From NCBI GenBank assembly GCA_905182995.1, contig CAJJDP010000089.1, positions 186,001 through 250,000 on the forward strand: a stretch of DNA of 64,000 nt. Reading direction: 5' to 3'. Position 1 is the stretch's first letter. Every line of letters starts with the position of its first letter. A model generated the notes under the pieces. The model saw only the letters and a list, made by a program, of their open reading frames with translations, was not told where the DNA came from and did no database searches. Positions 61,579 through 64,000 of the stretch are shown here, piece after piece. Source of the stretch: Paramecium octaurelia. Lineage: Eukaryota; Ciliophora; Oligohymenophorea; Peniculida; Parameciidae. The translations under genes were made by a program, and so were the position numbers.

Positions 61579-63635
61579 TCATTCCTATTATTCAAAATTA
61601 GAAATAAAACTTAGTTCATTATCTATGAGCTCTCTTCTATTATGTTTCATATCTATTCTAGAAACATCAACACTAAATAGTTTATTTGCTTCTTCGTCTT
61701 GATCATTTAAATATTATTTTTTGGTCTTTAGTTCAGCTAATAGCAATTGAATTTCATTTTTAGTCTAAATTAATATCAATAATTACGATGGCCACAACTG
61801 ATTATTTGGGTGGTTGATTAAGTGCAATATTATTAATATTAGAAAAGTATAAGAAGGGATTACTGTAAGATCTCCTAATAGCCTTCTAAATTATAGGCGT
61901 GTCTTTCATTTATTTCATCAATTGAATCTTTTTGATATTTCTGAGCTACAATTATTGATAGATTAAATACATCTAGATTCTTAAAAAAATCATTAAACAT
62001 GGACATTAGAAATGCAATGCATTCCTATTTGGTCATGTCGTAATACTGAAGAATTTATCCTTATTATTATTATTGATTCAAGTTTCTTAATTTTTAGTTA
62101 TCAACTCTGGTTGTCTAAGAAATATATTTAGCCTGTTCTTCAGTAGAGGATTCGTCAATCTCAAGTTATTGTAGATTAGGCTTTTAGAGGATTTCTATTT
62201 GTTACTTTTTGGTTGATTATTAGTGATGGTCAGATGGTTGGACTTCTTTGGAAGAGATTTTGATATCACATTCATTAATACTTGGTTGCTGAGTTTTAGT
62301 TGAGGTGGATTGTTATGAATTTGATTATATTTTTTTTTGAAACCTAGGACTAATTAATTTAATGGCAATGTCTTATTCTTAGTTTAGAACAACGGAATTA
62401 AACGTAATTTTTCTATTTCTCAAATGTTCCATTAAACTCTAACTTTGTTTCTTATAAAATTGCAAATCGATTTGCTACTTCTCATTTCTTTCATCCTTCA
62501 ACTAATTAGATTTTATGAGCAACTCATTTGTATCTAAAATAGATTCATATTTTGTTATTAGTTCATTGTATAGTCTTCTAACTTGAATGTTGCCATTCTT
62601 TTCCTTTTCAAATAATTCTTTAAATCCTTTGACCATTATTTCCATCTTGTGCAATTTTTCTTAATAAATCATCCTTTCATTTTTGCTTAGATACTTGAGT
62701 TACTATGGTTCTGGGGAGAATCCATAACCTAAACCATAATTACCGTACAATTCTTGATGCAAGGATTCCAATTTCCCTCGATGATTTTAGACTTCTCTGT
62801 TAAGTTCTAGATTGTCATCAGTCTTATCAATAAATTCATTATATACAAAATCTACTCTAAGTCAAAATGCATTTACCTTTCATACACTAATAGTTAGTTT
62901 AACTACGTAAGACGATTCTCATTTTAAAGATTTCTCTTTTCAAATGCTATACTATTAGATTAAGACAATACATAATTGACTTCTCTCAGGGAATTATTGG
63001 TTTCTGTGATAGATTGAGCCTCAGTAGTTGTTAAGCAAATTTCGAACGTTATCCAATTCTTCATGCAATTTTAAATTCTATTCTGAAGGAGTGACAATTT
63101 CAACCAATTTAACTAATTATCCCTCTCTTTCTTAGATAGGTTTCATCCTCTCTAATTCCTGGATTGCATATTCCTTATCATGAATACTCCTTTTCAAGTC
63201 CATTAATTTATATTCTAAATCGGCTATTAAATCTTTGTAATAGTTTTGCTGTTCTTCTGATATCTATTCCTACAGAAGCAACCTAGTTTATAATTATTAT
63301 GCTATTTTCTGTTGATTTTGGAATCCCTTCATGAGTTTTTCATTTTCTTCATTCAATAGTTTCACCACACTCTCCAATTATGAGTTCTGATAATTTGGAT
63401 AACACATAGACATGGTACTGGAATCAGATGTCATCTTAATGATTCAAATTCATTTTACTTGAGATCGCTTATTCACTCCTTCCATCATGAGTGACATAGC
63501 TTATTTATTCAGTTTTAAAACATTCTCAAGGTCAATAATATATTCTTACAGTTACTTATTCTATTCTTAGAGGTAATGAATTTTCGATTATTGCCTATTT
63601 GAAACAGATTCATTCACTTCAGTTCCCAAAATCAT
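61579..63635 (-). CDS. Large coiled-coil protein, basal-body-like
   Basis: Predicted 646 residues. Long coiled coil from residue ~15 to ~400 with a Tyr/Gly-rich break (LHQELYGNYGLGYGFSPEPQ), then a Ser/Gln-rich linker (SNSQQSTSTKTQQPSINE). A helical C-terminal part with MTKQECIAFLMSMFNDFFKNL and ELKTKKQYLNDQDEEANKLF follows. Five introns of 20-28 nt are needed; the first (24 nt) and fourth (22 nt) end AAG and the second (28 nt) ends GAG. The spliced length is 647 codons. No match to a named family; the composition is that of centrosomal or basal-body scaffold proteins. Same strand as the 61097 gene, 35 nt apart. Confidence 0.72.
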
Positions 63636-64000
63636 TTACAAATAAAAGTTAAAGTTGTATATTAATAATAACAAAAGTGTCTATAAATCTTATTTATCTT
63701 AAATTATTAATTGAATATATAATAATGAAAATATCAAGAAAAATAGAATAAATACTAAATTAATAAATAAGAGAAACAATGGAAGTATTAGGTATTATTG
63801 ATTCCTTTGTTTTAAGTTATAAACTTTTCAATTGGATCATTTTGTATTTCAATGGAATACAAAAGTATGAATAAAAAATTTTGATAAACATAGTGAATAG
63901 TAATAAACAAAAGGAAGAGTCATTTTAACTATTTTATTAGAACTTAAATAAAATTAAATTATAATCAGTATAGTATGTTAAATTTTGTTTACTACTATCC
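63636..64000. other. Window edge, nothing firm
   Basis: AT-rich. An ATG at 63779 followed by a GTA...AAG intron-like stretch reads about 22 codons (..FSIGSFCISMEYKS..) to TGA, which could be a gene start or chance. The right edge cuts any further model. Confidence 0.3.

Overview
This window is macronuclear DNA from a Paramecium-type ciliate. In every long gene TAA and TAG read as glutamine and TGA is the only ordinary stop. The DNA is very AT-rich and intergenic gaps are often under 50 nt. Introns are tiny (about 20-34 nt, GT...AG). All gene models below were read by eye with this code. For nearly every multi-exon model the spliced length is a whole number of codons, which supports the introns. 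A standard-code reading breaks these genes into false short ORFs.

Layout. 0-10 kb: a glutaredoxin, a protein kinase, a coiled-coil protein, an EF-hand protein, a UBE2G-type E2, then two tandem paralogs with an unusual C-terminal double Cys-rich module. 10-18 kb: a damaged or unresolved gene, two proteins of unknown function, SEC63, and an HSP70 with heat-shock elements in its promoter. 18-31 kb: a small unknown, a CDC48/p97 paralog with degraded ATPase sites, a 1,927-residue bridge-like lipid-transfer protein (BLTP2/FMP27/SABRE type), IFT52 divergent from the axonemal dynein chain DNALI1, and a protein with short [IV]FG motifs. 31-42 kb: a hybrid histidine kinase, a 1,344-bp direct duplication joined at a single N (probably an assembly artefact), a KGD4-like small protein, a selenoprotein T gene with an in-frame UGA in a CxxU motif plus a SECIS-like hairpin, and two heat-shock-factor genes around a FYVE-like zinc-finger gene. 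42-64 kb: DZIP1-like and MADS-box genes on a 45-bp divergent promoter, a two-TM ciliate membrane protein, a trichocyst matrix protein, an ERK-type MAP kinase, a 14-MORN protein, a short CaaX protein, a fatty-aldehyde-type ALDH with a C-terminal membrane tail, and several coiled-coil proteins.

Themes. Several genes belong to cilia (IFT52, DNALI1, DZIP1-like, perhaps the coiled-coil and MORN proteins), to the heat-shock and ER-translocation axis (HSP70, two HSFs, SEC63, the CDC48 relative), and to secretion or membranes (trichocyst protein, BLTP2, ALDH). No tRNA, rRNA, CRISPR array or transposon was recognised. The observations most worth following up are the selenoprotein T gene, the degenerate CDC48, the paralog pair with the double Cys module, and the N-joined duplication.
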